From Oligella sp050920755 (GTDB lineage Bacteria > Pseudomonadota > Gammaproteobacteria > Burkholderiales > Burkholderiaceae_B), in the NCBI RefSeq assembly GCF_050920755.1, contig NZ_CP158480.1, positions 806,001 to 870,000 on the forward strand: a DNA stretch of 64,000 nt. The letters run 5' to 3'. Position 1 is the stretch's first letter, and every line of letters starts with the position of its first letter. Made by a program: the position numbers and the translations under genes. This document shows positions 1 to 9,474 of the stretch, piece by piece. The notes under the pieces are model-generated. The model ran no database searches. It was not told the DNA's origin and saw only the letters and a program-made list of their open reading frames with translations.

Positions 1-1
1 A

Positions 2-1102
2 GCTGCTTTAATGACAATGGCAAAGGCGTGGCGCAGTTTATTTGATTTGCCGGTGATTGCGGTGACGGGCAGTAATGGCAAAACCACCACCAAGGAAATG
101 ATCGCCGCCATTTTAAAAGCGGCTTATGGTGAGCTTTATTTGGCTACACAGGGTAATTTAAATAACCATATCGGCGTGCCGCTCAGTCTCTTAAGACTAC
201 GTACTACGCATCAAATGGCGGTGTTTGAATTAGGTATGAATCATCCGGGTGAAATTGCCGTGTTGGCGGATTTATGTCATCCAACGGTGGCGGTATTAAC
301 TAATGCGCAGCGTGAACATCAGGAGTTTATGGAAAGTGTCGATGCGGTTGCCAAAGAAAATGCCACGGTGTTTGCGTATTTAAGCGATGAGGGTGCTGCC
401 ATTTACCCGGCAGCCACGGAATATACGCCGCTGTGGGATGAATTAAGTCGCACCAAAAAATCTCTGCGCTTTGCCATTGCAGAACCGACGGCTGATATTT
501 ACGCCACGGAGGTGCAAAGTCATGCCAGTGGTATGGGCTTTGTATTGCATGTCAATGGCACGGTTACAGCGCTTAGCTTGCAAATCCCCGGTGAGCATAA
601 TGTCAGCAATGCCCTTGCTGCAGCCGGTGCCTGCTTAGCAGCCGGTGTGAATCTTGACCATATTAAGCAAGGCCTGGAAAGTTTTGCGCCGGTCAGTGGA
701 CGCTTACAAAACTATGTGCTTAAAAACGGTACGCGCTTGATTGATGATAGTTATAATGCTAATCCGGATTCTGTGCGCGCCGCCATTGATGTTTTAAGTG
801 CTTTGCCCGGCCCGACCTTACTGGTATTGGGTGATATGGGTGAGGTTGGGCCCGAGGGGCCGCAAATGCATCGCGAAGTGGGTAAGTATGCTAAGCAAAA
901 AGGTATTGACCATTTGTTGACATTCGGTACTGCCACTCAGGAAAGTAGTCAAGCCTTTGCTGAGGGGGCTCAGCATTTTACAGAGATGCAAGCGCTACTT
1001 AAAGCCGTTGCAGCATTAGAACCGGCCGCTGTGTTGGTCAAGGGTTCTCGCTCTATGCGTATGGAGCGTGTGGTGCAGGATTTGCTGGGCAATCAGGAAT
1101 AA
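2..1102 (+). CDS. murF: UDP-MurNAc-tripeptide--D-Ala-D-Ala ligase MurF, 5'-truncated by window edge
   Basis: Cytoplasmic Mur ligase that adds D-Ala-D-Ala to UDP-MurNAc-tripeptide with ATP, the last cytoplasmic step of peptidoglycan precursor synthesis. The frame is open to the first base, so the gene starts outside the window. Roughly 85-95 N-terminal residues, the UDP-binding domain, are missing compared with the usual length of about 450. Visible are the Mur ATP loop TGSNGKTTTKEM, a middle-domain ELGMNHPGEI segment, the DDSYNANPDS motif typical of MurF, and VLVKGSRSMRMERVV near the end. It is the first visible gene of the division cluster and is followed after 29 bp by mraY. Confidence 0.97.
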   Translation, partial: AALMTMAKAWRSLFDLPVIAVTGSNGKTTTKEMIAAILKAAYGELYLATQGNLNNHIGVPLSLLRLRTTHQMAVFELGMNHPGEIAVLADLCHPTVAVLTNAQREHQEFMESVDAVAKENATVFAYLSDEGAAIYPAATEYTPLWDELSRTKKSLRFAIAEPTADIYATEVQSHASGMGFVLHVNGTVTALSLQIPGEHNVSNALAAAGACLAAGVNLDHIKQGLESFAPVSGRLQNYVLKNGTRLIDDSYNANPDSVRAAIDVLSALPGPTLLVLGDMGEVGPEGPQMHREVGKYAKQKGIDHLLTFGTATQESSQAFAEGAQHFTEMQALLKAVAALEPAAVLVKGSRSMRMERVVQDLLGNQE

Positions 1103-1131
1103 GAATATAGGTAGCGACGGGGAAAGTACTC

Positions 1132-2301
1132 ATGTTATATGAGCTCTTTAAGTATTTAAGTAAAGATTACAGTTTTTTTTCGGTCTTTGATTATTTGACC
1201 ATGCGTGCACTGATGGCCAGTGCCACAGCTTTATTAATCGGTCTTATCGCCGGTCCCAAGGTGATCCGTAAGTTATTGGAGATGAAGGTAGGGCAAGCCG
1301 TGCGTCAATACGGCTTGGAAAGTCATTTGATCAAGGATGGTACGCCAACCATGGGCGGGGTTTTGGTGTTGATTGCTATTGCCTTATCAACCTTGCTATG
1401 GGCCGATTTAACTAATCGCTTTGTCTGGGTAGTGCTTTTTGTAACGGTGGGCTTTGGTGCTATTGGTTGGAGTGACGACTATCGTAAGGTGGTTTATCGC
1501 AATCCCGAGGGGATGTCCTCTAAAGAGAAGTTCTTTTGGCAATCGACCATCGGTGCAATTGCTGCCTTATATCTGAGTTTTGCTGTGTCAGCACCGGCTT
1601 CCGGGGACTTGTGGCCATTATTTAAAGATTGGGTGATGAGTGGCTTTAGCATGCCGCTACCGGCACAGGCCGATTTGATTGTGCCGTTTTTTAAAAGTGT
1701 CAGTTATCCGCTGGGCGTCTTCGGTTTTGCCATCCTAACTTGGTTAGTGATTGTGGGCGGTAGTAATGCAGTTAATCTGACTGACGGTTTGGATGGTCTG
1801 GCAATTATGCCGACCGTGATGGTGGGCGGCGCCTTAGGTGTCTTTTCTTATGTGGTTGGTCGTGTCGACTATTCCGGCTATTTGCTCTTTCCTTATATTC
1901 CGGGCGCCGGTGAGATGTTAATTCTTTGCTCGGCATTAGGGGGCGCGGGTTTGGCCTTTTTGTGGTTTAATGCCTATCCGGCACAAGTCTTTATGGGCGA
2001 TGTGGGGGCATTGGCTTTAGGCGGTATGCTGGGCTGTATTGCGGTGATTGTGCGCCAAGAAATCGTATTTTTTATTATGGGTGGTGTGTTTGTGGTTGAG
2101 ACGCTATCCGTGATGTTACAAGTCAGTTGGTTTAAATACACTAAAAAGCGTTACGGTGAGGGGCGTCGCATCTTATTAATGGCTCCTTTGCATCACCATT
2201 TTGAGAAAAAGGGCTGGAAAGAGACTCAAGTCGTTATTCGTTTTTGGATTATTACGATTATGTTGGTCTTAATCGGCCTTTCGACATTAAAATTACGTTA
2301 G
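1132..2301 (+). CDS. mraY: Phospho-MurNAc-pentapeptide transferase MraY
   Basis: Inner-membrane enzyme that moves phospho-MurNAc-pentapeptide from UDP to undecaprenyl phosphate, forming lipid I. The 389-residue protein is strongly hydrophobic with about ten membrane segments. Signature motifs are the aspartate pair in WSDDYRK, NLTDGLDGL at about residues 215-223, and the cytoplasmic HHHFEKKG at 354-361. It is about 30 residues longer than the E. coli enzyme because of an extra periplasmic stretch near residues 150-185, a form common in Betaproteobacteria. A GGGGAAAG ribosome site precedes the ATG. It lies between murF and murD in the usual order. Confidence 0.97.
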   Translation: MLYELFKYLSKDYSFFSVFDYLTMRALMASATALLIGLIAGPKVIRKLLEMKVGQAVRQYGLESHLIKDGTPTMGGVLVLIAIALSTLLWADLTNRFVWVVLFVTVGFGAIGWSDDYRKVVYRNPEGMSSKEKFFWQSTIGAIAALYLSFAVSAPASGDLWPLFKDWVMSGFSMPLPAQADLIVPFFKSVSYPLGVFGFAILTWLVIVGGSNAVNLTDGLDGLAIMPTVMVGGALGVFSYVVGRVDYSGYLLFPYIPGAGEMLILCSALGGAGLAFLWFNAYPAQVFMGDVGALALGGMLGCIAVIVRQEIVFFIMGGVFVVETLSVMLQVSWFKYTKKRYGEGRRILLMAPLHHHFEKKGWKETQVVIRFWIITIMLVLIGLSTLKLR

Positions 2302-2336
2302 TTAAATTTTTAAAATCATTCTTATAGAGTTAGGCC

Positions 2337-3869
2337 ATGGCAGAGCACAAAAGCTTGTCTCAATCACATGTATTAGTTTTAGGCTTAGGTGAGACCGGTG
2401 TCGCCAGTGCCTTATGGTGCTTGCGTCAAGGGGCCAAGCTGCGGGTTGCCGATACTCGTGATGAGCCGGCGGGGCTGACGGAGATTGAAGCTGCCGCCAC
2501 AGCGCAAGGCAAGGTAGATATTTCCTATGCTTTAGGAGCGGCCAGTCTTGAAGCAAGTACCTTAGAGGGAGTTGACTCCTTGGTTTTAAGCCCGGGTCTA
2601 TCGCCTAACGCCTCCCCGATTAGGGAGTTTTTGGCGCAGGCCCGAGCGCAGGGCATTGAAATTATCGGCGAGATTGAGCTTTTTGCGCGTGCCTTGCATG
2701 ATTTAAAGCTCTCTCGTGATTATGACTATGAGGTAATCGGTGTCACCGGCACTAATGGTAAAACCACGGTGACGATGATGGTGCGTGATATGTTGCAGGC
2801 TGCCGGTGTTTCTGCGGTGGCGGCGGGCAATATCAGTCCGGCTGCTTTAAACGCTTTGATGCAGGCTTTGGACGCAGATAAGCTGCCCAAAGTTTGGGTG
2901 ATTGAGTTATCAAGTTTCCAACTGGCAACTGTACAGTCCTTGCATCCTAAGGTCTCTGTCGTTCTTAATTTAAGTCAGGATCACTTGGATTGGCATTTGG
3001 GCTGGGCAGATTATGCACAACACAAAGCGAAGTTGTTAAATTTAAGCGAGATTAAGGTCATCTCCCGTGCGGATCCTGAAGTATTAGCAATGGTACCGGA
3101 TTTAAGCGCAGCGGATGTGATTAGTTTCGGTGAGGATGAGCCACCGTTATTAGGTGATTTAGGGATTCAAACCCTCGGTGGCATGAGTTGGCTTGCCGCT
3201 TCCATTAGCGATGATCATTTCGATATACCGCTAAGTGCCGGCGCCAAAAAAAGAAAGGCCCAAGAAACAACACGTACAAAGGGACGTTTAAAGCAGTTGA
3301 TGCCGGTAGATGCACTGCCGGTTAAGGGGCGTCATAATGCGCTGAATGCTTTAGCCGCACTGGCCTTGTGTCGCGCCTTGGGTATTAACTGGAGTCCTTT
3401 ACTCCATGCCTTAGGCGCATTTGAAGCGGCACCGCACCGCATGAACTTTGTACGTAGTATTGCCGGCGTGGACTTTATTAACGACAGTAAGGGCACTAAT
3501 GTCGGTGCAACCTTAGCGGCAATTAACGGTTTAGAGCAGTCTTTGGTAGTGATTCTGGGAGGCTTAGCCAAGGGGCAGGATTTTACGCCTTTATTAAAAC
3601 CGCTACAGAACAAGGCCAAAGGCATTGTTTTAATCGGTCGTGATGCCCGACAAATTGAGGAGGCCTTAAGTGCTTCAGGTTTGGCGATTAAGCACGCCGC
3701 CTCAATGGAAGCAGCGGTGGCTGAAGCCATGGGTTTAGCGACGGCAGGTGATATTGTGTTATTGTCACCGGCGTGTGCCAGCATGGATATGTTCAGTCAT
3801 TATATGCAGCGCGGTAGCGCGTTTGCAGAAGCGGTGCAGGAATTAGCGCATGAGCATGGGGAGATTTAA
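2337..3869 (+). CDS. murD: UDP-MurNAc-L-alanine--D-glutamate ligase MurD
   Basis: Cytoplasmic ligase adding D-glutamate to UDP-MurNAc-L-Ala. The N-terminal Rossmann domain opens with VLVLGLGETG, the Mur ATP loop VTGTNGKTT lies at about residues 136-144, and NLSQDHLDWH and DFINDSKGTN are the conserved middle and C-terminal motifs. At 510 residues it is longer than the roughly 440 of E. coli MurD. Part of the excess is a basic insertion around residues 300-325 (KKRKAQETTRTKGR) before the C-terminal domain. ftsW begins at the base after its stop codon, which suggests translational coupling. Confidence 0.96.
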   Translation: MAEHKSLSQSHVLVLGLGETGVASALWCLRQGAKLRVADTRDEPAGLTEIEAAATAQGKVDISYALGAASLEASTLEGVDSLVLSPGLSPNASPIREFLAQARAQGIEIIGEIELFARALHDLKLSRDYDYEVIGVTGTNGKTTVTMMVRDMLQAAGVSAVAAGNISPAALNALMQALDADKLPKVWVIELSSFQLATVQSLHPKVSVVLNLSQDHLDWHLGWADYAQHKAKLLNLSEIKVISRADPEVLAMVPDLSAADVISFGEDEPPLLGDLGIQTLGGMSWLAASISDDHFDIPLSAGAKKRKAQETTRTKGRLKQLMPVDALPVKGRHNALNALAALALCRALGINWSPLLHALGAFEAAPHRMNFVRSIAGVDFINDSKGTNVGATLAAINGLEQSLVVILGGLAKGQDFTPLLKPLQNKAKGIVLIGRDARQIEEALSASGLAIKHAASMEAAVAEAMGLATAGDIVLLSPACASMDMFSHYMQRGSAFAEAVQELAHEHGEI

Positions 3870-5126
3870 ATGAGTCTAAGCATGCGCGAGCGCTTTGAGC
3901 GTGAGACAGAGCCCGGCGTTAATGAGGTTTCACCGACGCTCAGCAAGATGCGTGATTATGATTTGGGGCTTTTATCTATAATCGGCGTTGTTCTGGTGCT
4001 GGGTTTGATCATGGTTTATTCCTCATCCATTGCGCTGACTGATGGACCGAGTAGCGAGGTGTTTAAATTCAACCGCTACTTTTTGATGCAGAGCATTTAT
4101 ATTTTTATCGGCTTTTGCGGCATGTTCACGGTATTTAATATCAATATGGACAAGTGGGAAGAGCTGTCTTTTATCTTTTTTGTGGCGGCGCTGGTCTTTT
4201 TACTGCTCGTCTTAATGCCCTTTATAGGTCGTGAGATTAACGGGGCGAAGCGTTGGATACCCCTGGGGCCGGTTAATTTTCAGCCGAGCGAAATGATGAA
4301 AATGGCGATGGTGCTTTATGCGTCTCGTTATGCGGTGCGGTTTCGTGATTCTATCGCTCAATTGAAGTTGCTGGACGGTTTTGTGCGCGGTGTGATGCCG
4401 ATAGCCGCTTTGCTGGCAGCGGCTTTATTGCTGACATTTCTAGAGCCCGATTTAGGGGCTTCTATGGTGATTGCTTCCATTTGCGTCGGGGTATTGTTTT
4501 TGGGGGGCTTACACAGTTTGTACTTGGTCGGTATCGGTCTGGCCGGTATTGGTTTGGTAAGTGCCGCCGTCCTCTTAAGCTCTTGGCGGATTAAGCGTTT
4601 GTTCGCTTTCTTAGATCCCTTTAGTGAGGAGTATGCACAATCTTCAGGCTATCAATTGGTGCATTCTTTAATTGCCATCGGTCGCGGTGAATGGAGCGGT
4701 GTGGGTCTAGGCTTCAGTATCGAGAAATTACATTATTTACCGGAAGCGCATACTGACTTTATTCTTGCGGTGATTGGCGAGGAATTAGGCTTTATCGGTA
4801 TTTTGGTCCTTGTTATTTTATATTTTTTACTGATCTTTAAATGTTTTAAGATTGGTCGTGTCGCCGTTGCCATGGACCGTTATTACAGTGGTTTAGTGGC
4901 ACAGGGTGTGGGTATTTGGATCGGTTTTCAAGCCTTATTTAATCTTTGTGTGTGCTTGGGTTTATTGCCGACCAAGGGGTTAACTCTGCCAATGATTAGT
5001 TTCGGTGGTTCCGCCATGGTGATGACCCTGTGTGCGCTGGGACTGGTCTTTAGAGTGGATTTTGAAAATCGTCAGTTAATGCGCGGTCTGCCTATTTCGG
5101 GTGTGCCTGCGCCAAGGTATGTGTGA
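3870..5126 (+). CDS. ftsW: Septal peptidoglycan polymerase FtsW
   Basis: SEDS-family glycosyltransferase that polymerises lipid II at the division septum with its partner class B penicillin-binding protein. The 418-residue protein has a cytoplasmic N-terminus of about 30 residues and then about ten hydrophobic segments. Family motifs include GAKRWIPLGPVNFQPSE, the catalytic-region FLEPDLGAS, and PTKGLTLPMISFGG near residues 368-381. The ATG follows the murD stop directly, and GGGGAG inside murD serves as its ribosome site. Its stop overlaps the murG ATG by one base. Distinguished from RodA by its place in the dcw cluster and the GLTLP motif. Confidence 0.96.
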   Translation: MSLSMRERFERETEPGVNEVSPTLSKMRDYDLGLLSIIGVVLVLGLIMVYSSSIALTDGPSSEVFKFNRYFLMQSIYIFIGFCGMFTVFNINMDKWEELSFIFFVAALVFLLLVLMPFIGREINGAKRWIPLGPVNFQPSEMMKMAMVLYASRYAVRFRDSIAQLKLLDGFVRGVMPIAALLAAALLLTFLEPDLGASMVIASICVGVLFLGGLHSLYLVGIGLAGIGLVSAAVLLSSWRIKRLFAFLDPFSEEYAQSSGYQLVHSLIAIGRGEWSGVGLGFSIEKLHYLPEAHTDFILAVIGEELGFIGILVLVILYFLLIFKCFKIGRVAVAMDRYYSGLVAQGVGIWIGFQALFNLCVCLGLLPTKGLTLPMISFGGSAMVMTLCALGLVFRVDFENRQLMRGLPISGVPAPRYV

Positions 5127-6250
5127 TGAGTGAAGGTATTGACCCGGGTACAACCTTAACGGTAGATGAACCCGATGCGGTGGTTTTAGCTCACACCATT
5201 TTAATTATGGCCGGTGGCACCGGTGGGCATATTATGCCGGGTTTAGCGGTGGCCGGTGAGCTGGAACAGCGTGGCTGGGAGGTTTATTGGTTAGGTAATC
5301 CCGACCGTATGGAGGGCGATTTAGTGCCCGCACGCGGTATTCCGTTGTTGCCGATGAACTTTGCCGGTTTACGGGGCAAGGGGTTGGTGGCTTTACTTAA
5401 ATTGCCTTTTACCTTGGCCGCTGCTCTGGGTGATGCTCGCAAAGCTTTTAAAAAGGCCAAGCCTGATGTGGTGTTGGGGATGGGCGGTTATGCTGCGTTT
5501 CCGGGGAGTATCATGGCTTTTTTAAGTGGCAAACCTTTGGTACTGCATGAGCAAAATGCGGTTGCCGGTACTGCCAACAAGGTGATTAGTAAGCTGGCTA
5601 AGCGAGTTTTAATGGCTTTTCCCAATGCCTTGGCCAAGGGTACTGTGGTCGGTAACCCGGTGCGTGCCGAGCTTTTGAATTTAGCGACACCGGCTGAACG
5701 CTTTGCGAATCGTAGCGGTCCTTTAAAGTTGTTGGTAGTGGGCGGTAGTTTAGGCGCTTTAGCCTTAAATAATTTAATTCCGCAAGCGATTGCACAAATA
5801 CCTCCGGCCCAACGTCCTATCATCACGCATCAATCCGGTGCGGCGCATGTCGATTTATTAAAAAATAACTATCGTGAAGCAGGTGTTGAGGCAAATTGCG
5901 TCGCTTTCATTGATAATATGGCAGATGCGCTTGCAGAGGCGGATTTATTAATTTGTCGTGCCGGAGCGATGACGGTGGCAGAGGTCGCTGCCATGGGCGT
6001 GCCGGCCTTATTTGTACCTTTGCCGGGAGCCATTGATGACCACCAAACGGCCAATGCCCGTTGGTTGGCTGATGCCGGCGCGGCAGAGCTGAAAGCACAA
6101 TCCGCCTTAACGGCACAATGGTTAGCCGAGTATTTGATGTCGCAGGAGCGAGCGCAGTTATTGGAAATGGCGACAAAAGCGCGGGCCATGGCTTTGCCCG
6201 GCGCAACACATGCAATTGCTGATGTGTGTGAGCAATTAGCTAGGGAATAA
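5126..6250 (+). CDS. murG: UDP-GlcNAc:lipid I N-acetylglucosaminyltransferase MurG
   Basis: Peripheral inner-membrane GT28 enzyme that converts lipid I to lipid II. The glycine-rich nucleotide-binding loop AGGTGGHI lies about 30 residues from the start, further in than the 10-15 residues usual for the family, so there is an acidic N-terminal extension (IDPGTTLTVDEPDAVV). The donor-binding half shows LLVVGGSLGA, CRAGAMTVAEVAAMG and PLPGAIDDHQTANA. I chose the ATG at 5126, which overlaps the ftsW TGA by one base. An adjacent in-frame GTG at 5123 is also possible. murC follows after one base. Confidence 0.96.
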   Translation: MSEGIDPGTTLTVDEPDAVVLAHTILIMAGGTGGHIMPGLAVAGELEQRGWEVYWLGNPDRMEGDLVPARGIPLLPMNFAGLRGKGLVALLKLPFTLAAALGDARKAFKKAKPDVVLGMGGYAAFPGSIMAFLSGKPLVLHEQNAVAGTANKVISKLAKRVLMAFPNALAKGTVVGNPVRAELLNLATPAERFANRSGPLKLLVVGGSLGALALNNLIPQAIAQIPPAQRPIITHQSGAAHVDLLKNNYREAGVEANCVAFIDNMADALAEADLLICRAGAMTVAEVAAMGVPALFVPLPGAIDDHQTANARWLADAGAAELKAQSALTAQWLAEYLMSQERAQLLEMATKARAMALPGATHAIADVCEQLARE

Positions 6251-6251
6251 A

Positions 6252-7673
6252 ATGAAGCATAGAATTAGAAATATTCATTTAGTTGGTATTGGCGGCTCGG
6301 GAATGAGCGGTATTGCTGAGGTCTTAATTAATCAGGGCTATCAGATTAGCGGTTCGGATATTAATAAAAGCTCCGTAACGCAGCGTTTAGAGCAACTGGG
6401 CGCAAGAATTTTTTATGAGCATAGTGCGGCCAATATTGACACCGCTGAAGCCGATGTGGTGGTTACCTCTACCGCTATTTCCGGTGGTAATCCGGAGGTT
6501 TTAAATGCCCGTTCTCAGGGCATTCCCGTGGTGTCACGAGCGATGATGCTGGCTGAATTGATGCGTTTAAAAATGGGTATTGCCGTGGCCGGTACACATG
6601 GCAAAACGACGACCACCAGCTTTGTCAGTAGTATTTTGGCGGAAGCCAAGCTTGATCCTACCTTTGTGATTGGGGGTAAATTAAATTCCGCCGGCACCAA
6701 TGCCTATCTGGGCAAGGGCGATTATATCGTGGTTGAGGCCGATGAGTCGGATGCTTCATTTTTGAACTTATTGCCGGTGATGGCGATTGTGACCAATATT
6801 GATGTGGATCACATGGATACCTACGGACATGATGTGGCGCGTTTACGTAGTGCTTTTGTGCAGTTTACGCAAAATCTGCCGTTTTACGGTACGGCCGTTT
6901 TATGCGTAGATGATGATAATGTCCGCAAGATCATCCCTTTTATTTCTCGGCCCATTGTGACTTATGGCTTTGATGAGGATGCCGATTACCGTGCGACCGA
7001 TATTCGTAGCGGCGGTGCACAAATGCACTTTATCGCACATAGAAAGTGCGGTCGACGTCGTCATTTAGCACCCTTAGAGGTGACGCTTAATCTGCCGGGT
7101 CGTCATAATGTTTTAAATGCCTTAGCGGCCATTGCCTTAGCGACCGAGTTGGGCGTAGAGGATGAAGCAATTGTGACTGCGCTTAGAAATTTTAACGGTG
7201 TGGGACGTCGCTTCAGTTTTATCGGTGAGATTGAAGCACAACAGATTAACGGCGGCGGCACTTACACTCTGATTGATGATTATGGTCATCATCCGGTGGA
7301 GATGGCGGCGACCATTGCGGCTGTCCGCGGTGGTTGGCCTGATCGTCGCTTGGTGCTGGCTTTTCAACCGCATCGCTATAGTCGTACGCGCGATTGTTTT
7401 GAAGAGTTTGTGCGGGTTCTCGGTCTGGCTGATGAGGTGCTCTTAACCGAGGTTTATGCGGCCGGGGAGTTGCCCCTTAGTTTCGCTAATGGCGAGGCGC
7501 TTTGTAAGGCGATTACTCAGGACGGCAAGGTTAAACCGCAATTTATTCCAAATATTGAGGATCTGCCGCAAGCGATTCATGCATTTGCACGCGGTGGTGA
7601 TATTGTCATAACGATGGGTGCCGGTTCAATCAGCAAGGTGCCTGCTAAAATCTTGGAGACTGCAAATGGCTAA
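6252..7673 (+). CDS. murC: UDP-MurNAc--L-alanine ligase MurC
   Basis: Cytoplasmic ligase that adds the first stem-peptide residue, L-alanine, to UDP-MurNAc. It shows the N-terminal Rossmann loop HLVGIGGSGMSGIAE, the Mur ATP loop AGTHGKTTTT near residues 112-121, a VEADESDASF segment that helps bind Mg, and C-terminal DDYGHHP and FQPHRYSRTR motifs typical of MurC. Length 473 is normal. Its last eight bases overlap the start of ddl, the same compact arrangement as in other dcw clusters. Confidence 0.97.
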   Translation: MKHRIRNIHLVGIGGSGMSGIAEVLINQGYQISGSDINKSSVTQRLEQLGARIFYEHSAANIDTAEADVVVTSTAISGGNPEVLNARSQGIPVVSRAMMLAELMRLKMGIAVAGTHGKTTTTSFVSSILAEAKLDPTFVIGGKLNSAGTNAYLGKGDYIVVEADESDASFLNLLPVMAIVTNIDVDHMDTYGHDVARLRSAFVQFTQNLPFYGTAVLCVDDDNVRKIIPFISRPIVTYGFDEDADYRATDIRSGGAQMHFIAHRKCGRRRHLAPLEVTLNLPGRHNVLNALAAIALATELGVEDEAIVTALRNFNGVGRRFSFIGEIEAQQINGGGTYTLIDDYGHHPVEMAATIAAVRGGWPDRRLVLAFQPHRYSRTRDCFEEFVRVLGLADEVLLTEVYAAGELPLSFANGEALCKAITQDGKVKPQFIPNIEDLPQAIHAFARGGDIVITMGAGSISKVPAKILETANG

Positions 7674-8616
7674 TACAACTAATAATTTCGGTAAAGTCGG
7701 TGTTATCTATGGTGGCGTGTCGGCCGAGCGTGAGGTATCACTTAATTCAGGTGCCGGTGTGCATGCTGCATTATTGGAAAAGGGCGTAGATGCGCATCTC
7801 TTTGATTTGGGTAAGCATAGTTTAGCGGAATTGGAAGCAGAGCAATTCGATCGTGCTTTTATTATTTTGCATGGTCGTTATGGTGAGGACGGTTGTATCC
7901 AGGGCGTTTTAGAGATTATGGGCATACCTTATACCGGTCCCGGTGTAATGAGTTCCGGCGTTACCATGGATAAAATCATGACTAAACGCCTTTTTATCGA
8001 GCAGAATATCCCGACCCCTAAGTATGTTGAAGTGCGTGATGCCGAGGATTTAAAGGCGGCGGTTAAGGAACTGGGTTTCCCAATGATTTTAAAGCCGGCG
8101 CATGAGGGTTCCACCATCGGTTTAACTAAGATTGAAAACGCTGAGCAGTTAGATGATGCTTTAGCCCAAGCAACGCAATACGATAAGGTATTGTTGGCGG
8201 AGCAGTGTATTGTCGGCCGTGAGTTAACGGTGGCCGTACTGGGTAAGGGTGAAGACGCGCAGGCATATCCGATTATTGAAATTATCGCCCCGGGTGGTAA
8301 TTACGATTTCCACAATAAGTATCATTCTGATGAAACGCAGTATATTTGTCCTGCGGATTTGCCGGCTGATTTAAGTGAAAAAATTCAGGCGCTTTGTGTG
8401 CAGGCCTATCGTACGATCGGTTGTGAGGGTTGGTCGCGCGTGGATGTGATGCTAAATAGCGTCAATGAGCCGTATTTATTGGAAATTAATACGGCACCGG
8501 GTATGACCGGTCATTCATTGGTGCCGATGGCTGCCAAAGCGGAGGGTATTTCATATCCGGATTTATGTGTAAAAATTCTTGCCTCTGCTGATTTAAAAGT
8601 CGGTCGCAAGGGTTAA
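7666..8616 (+). CDS. ddl: D-alanine--D-alanine ligase
   Basis: ATP-grasp ligase that makes the D-Ala-D-Ala dipeptide used by MurF. I chose the ATG at 7666: a TTGGAG ribosome site lies about 7 bases upstream inside murC, and the protein then opens with the family pattern VGVIYGGVSAEREVSL. A longer reading from 7618 would add 16 residues with no family resemblance. The resulting 316 residues match the DdlB type. Motifs are LHGRYGEDGCIQG, the ATP-grasp loop PAHEGSTIGL, and the metal and substrate site LLEINTAPGMTGHSL. Confidence 0.96.
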   Translation: MANTTNNFGKVGVIYGGVSAEREVSLNSGAGVHAALLEKGVDAHLFDLGKHSLAELEAEQFDRAFIILHGRYGEDGCIQGVLEIMGIPYTGPGVMSSGVTMDKIMTKRLFIEQNIPTPKYVEVRDAEDLKAAVKELGFPMILKPAHEGSTIGLTKIENAEQLDDALAQATQYDKVLLAEQCIVGRELTVAVLGKGEDAQAYPIIEIIAPGGNYDFHNKYHSDETQYICPADLPADLSEKIQALCVQAYRTIGCEGWSRVDVMLNSVNEPYLLEINTAPGMTGHSLVPMAAKAEGISYPDLCVKILASADLKVGRKG

Positions 8617-8654
8617 AATAGAGTGCAACAGCTTATTTTTACCAAGGTGTTGGA

Positions 8655-9458
8655 GTGATATTTTCGGACCCCCGTTTTATTAACCGTATTGCCGGTTTTT
8701 TAACCGTAATCGGGGTGCTTATCGTGCTCGGAGCCTTAGGCTATCGAGTGATGCATATGCCGATGTTTAATATCACTCGGATTGTCTTGGAGCCTAAGCA
8801 TGGTGATGTTTTATCCTATGTCTCGCCGGCCAGTATTCAAAGTACATTGGACGGGCAGGTAAGGGGTAATTTTTTCAGCCTCGACTTGCTTAAGGCACAG
8901 CGTATTTTAAGCGCTTCCCCTTGGGTGCGCCATGTGGATATTACCCGTTTATGGCCAAATGGCTTATTGTTGCGAATTGAGGAGCATGAGCCCTTTGCTT
9001 TGTGGAATGACGAGGCACTGATTAATACATGGGGCGAAAAGTATTTAGCCAATCGCGGCGAGGTTGACCGGCTTGACGACTTACCGCAGTTTTTTGGGCC
9101 GGACGGTTCGGAGCACTTAGTGGTACAGCGTTATGCAGAGTTGGTGCGTTGGTTAAGTCCTATTAATTTAAGTGTAAAGGAGCTGGGGCTGAATGACCGT
9201 TATTCATGGCGTATTCTATTGGATAATAATATGACCGTGATTATGGGACGTGACCCCGGTGCCGAAATCGCTAACCCTTATGATGGTATGGGTGCGATGA
9301 GCTTTGCCGAAACGATCGAGCGTTTTGTGCGCAGTTGGCCGGCATTGTTAAAACGAATTGACGGAAGACGGGTAGAACGCATTGATCTCCGCTATACTAA
9401 AGGTTTTGCAATTACCTTTGCGGATACCACAAGTTCTAAATCGTCCGATAAGCCATAA
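8655..9458 (+). CDS. ftsQ: Cell division protein FtsQ
   Basis: Bitopic inner-membrane protein that links early and late divisome proteins through FtsB and FtsL. It has a short cytoplasmic N-terminus, one membrane segment at about residues 12-30, then a POTRA domain (MFNITRIVLEP to WVRHVDITRLWPNGLLLRIEE) and the FtsQ/DivIB beta domain ending in RIDLRYTKGFAITF. The start is GTG at 8655 with AAGG about 9 bases upstream. No in-frame ATG lies nearby. Length 267 fits. It sits 38 bp after ddl and 16 bp before ftsA. Confidence 0.95.
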   Translation: MIFSDPRFINRIAGFLTVIGVLIVLGALGYRVMHMPMFNITRIVLEPKHGDVLSYVSPASIQSTLDGQVRGNFFSLDLLKAQRILSASPWVRHVDITRLWPNGLLLRIEEHEPFALWNDEALINTWGEKYLANRGEVDRLDDLPQFFGPDGSEHLVVQRYAELVRWLSPINLSVKELGLNDRYSWRILLDNNMTVIMGRDPGAEIANPYDGMGAMSFAETIERFVRSWPALLKRIDGRRVERIDLRYTKGFAITFADTTSSKSSDKP

Positions 9459-9474
9459 GTGAGTTATTTGAAAA

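Noticed and set aside
3332..3784. 150-codon minus-strand open frame opposite murD
   Set aside because: It lies wholly inside a well-supported Mur ligase gene, has no ribosome site and no recognisable family; its Ala/Ser/Lys-rich composition is what the antisense of murD would give.
5488..6215. Several overlapping minus-strand frames opposite murG
   Set aside because: All are antisense shadows of murG without start signals or domain resemblance.
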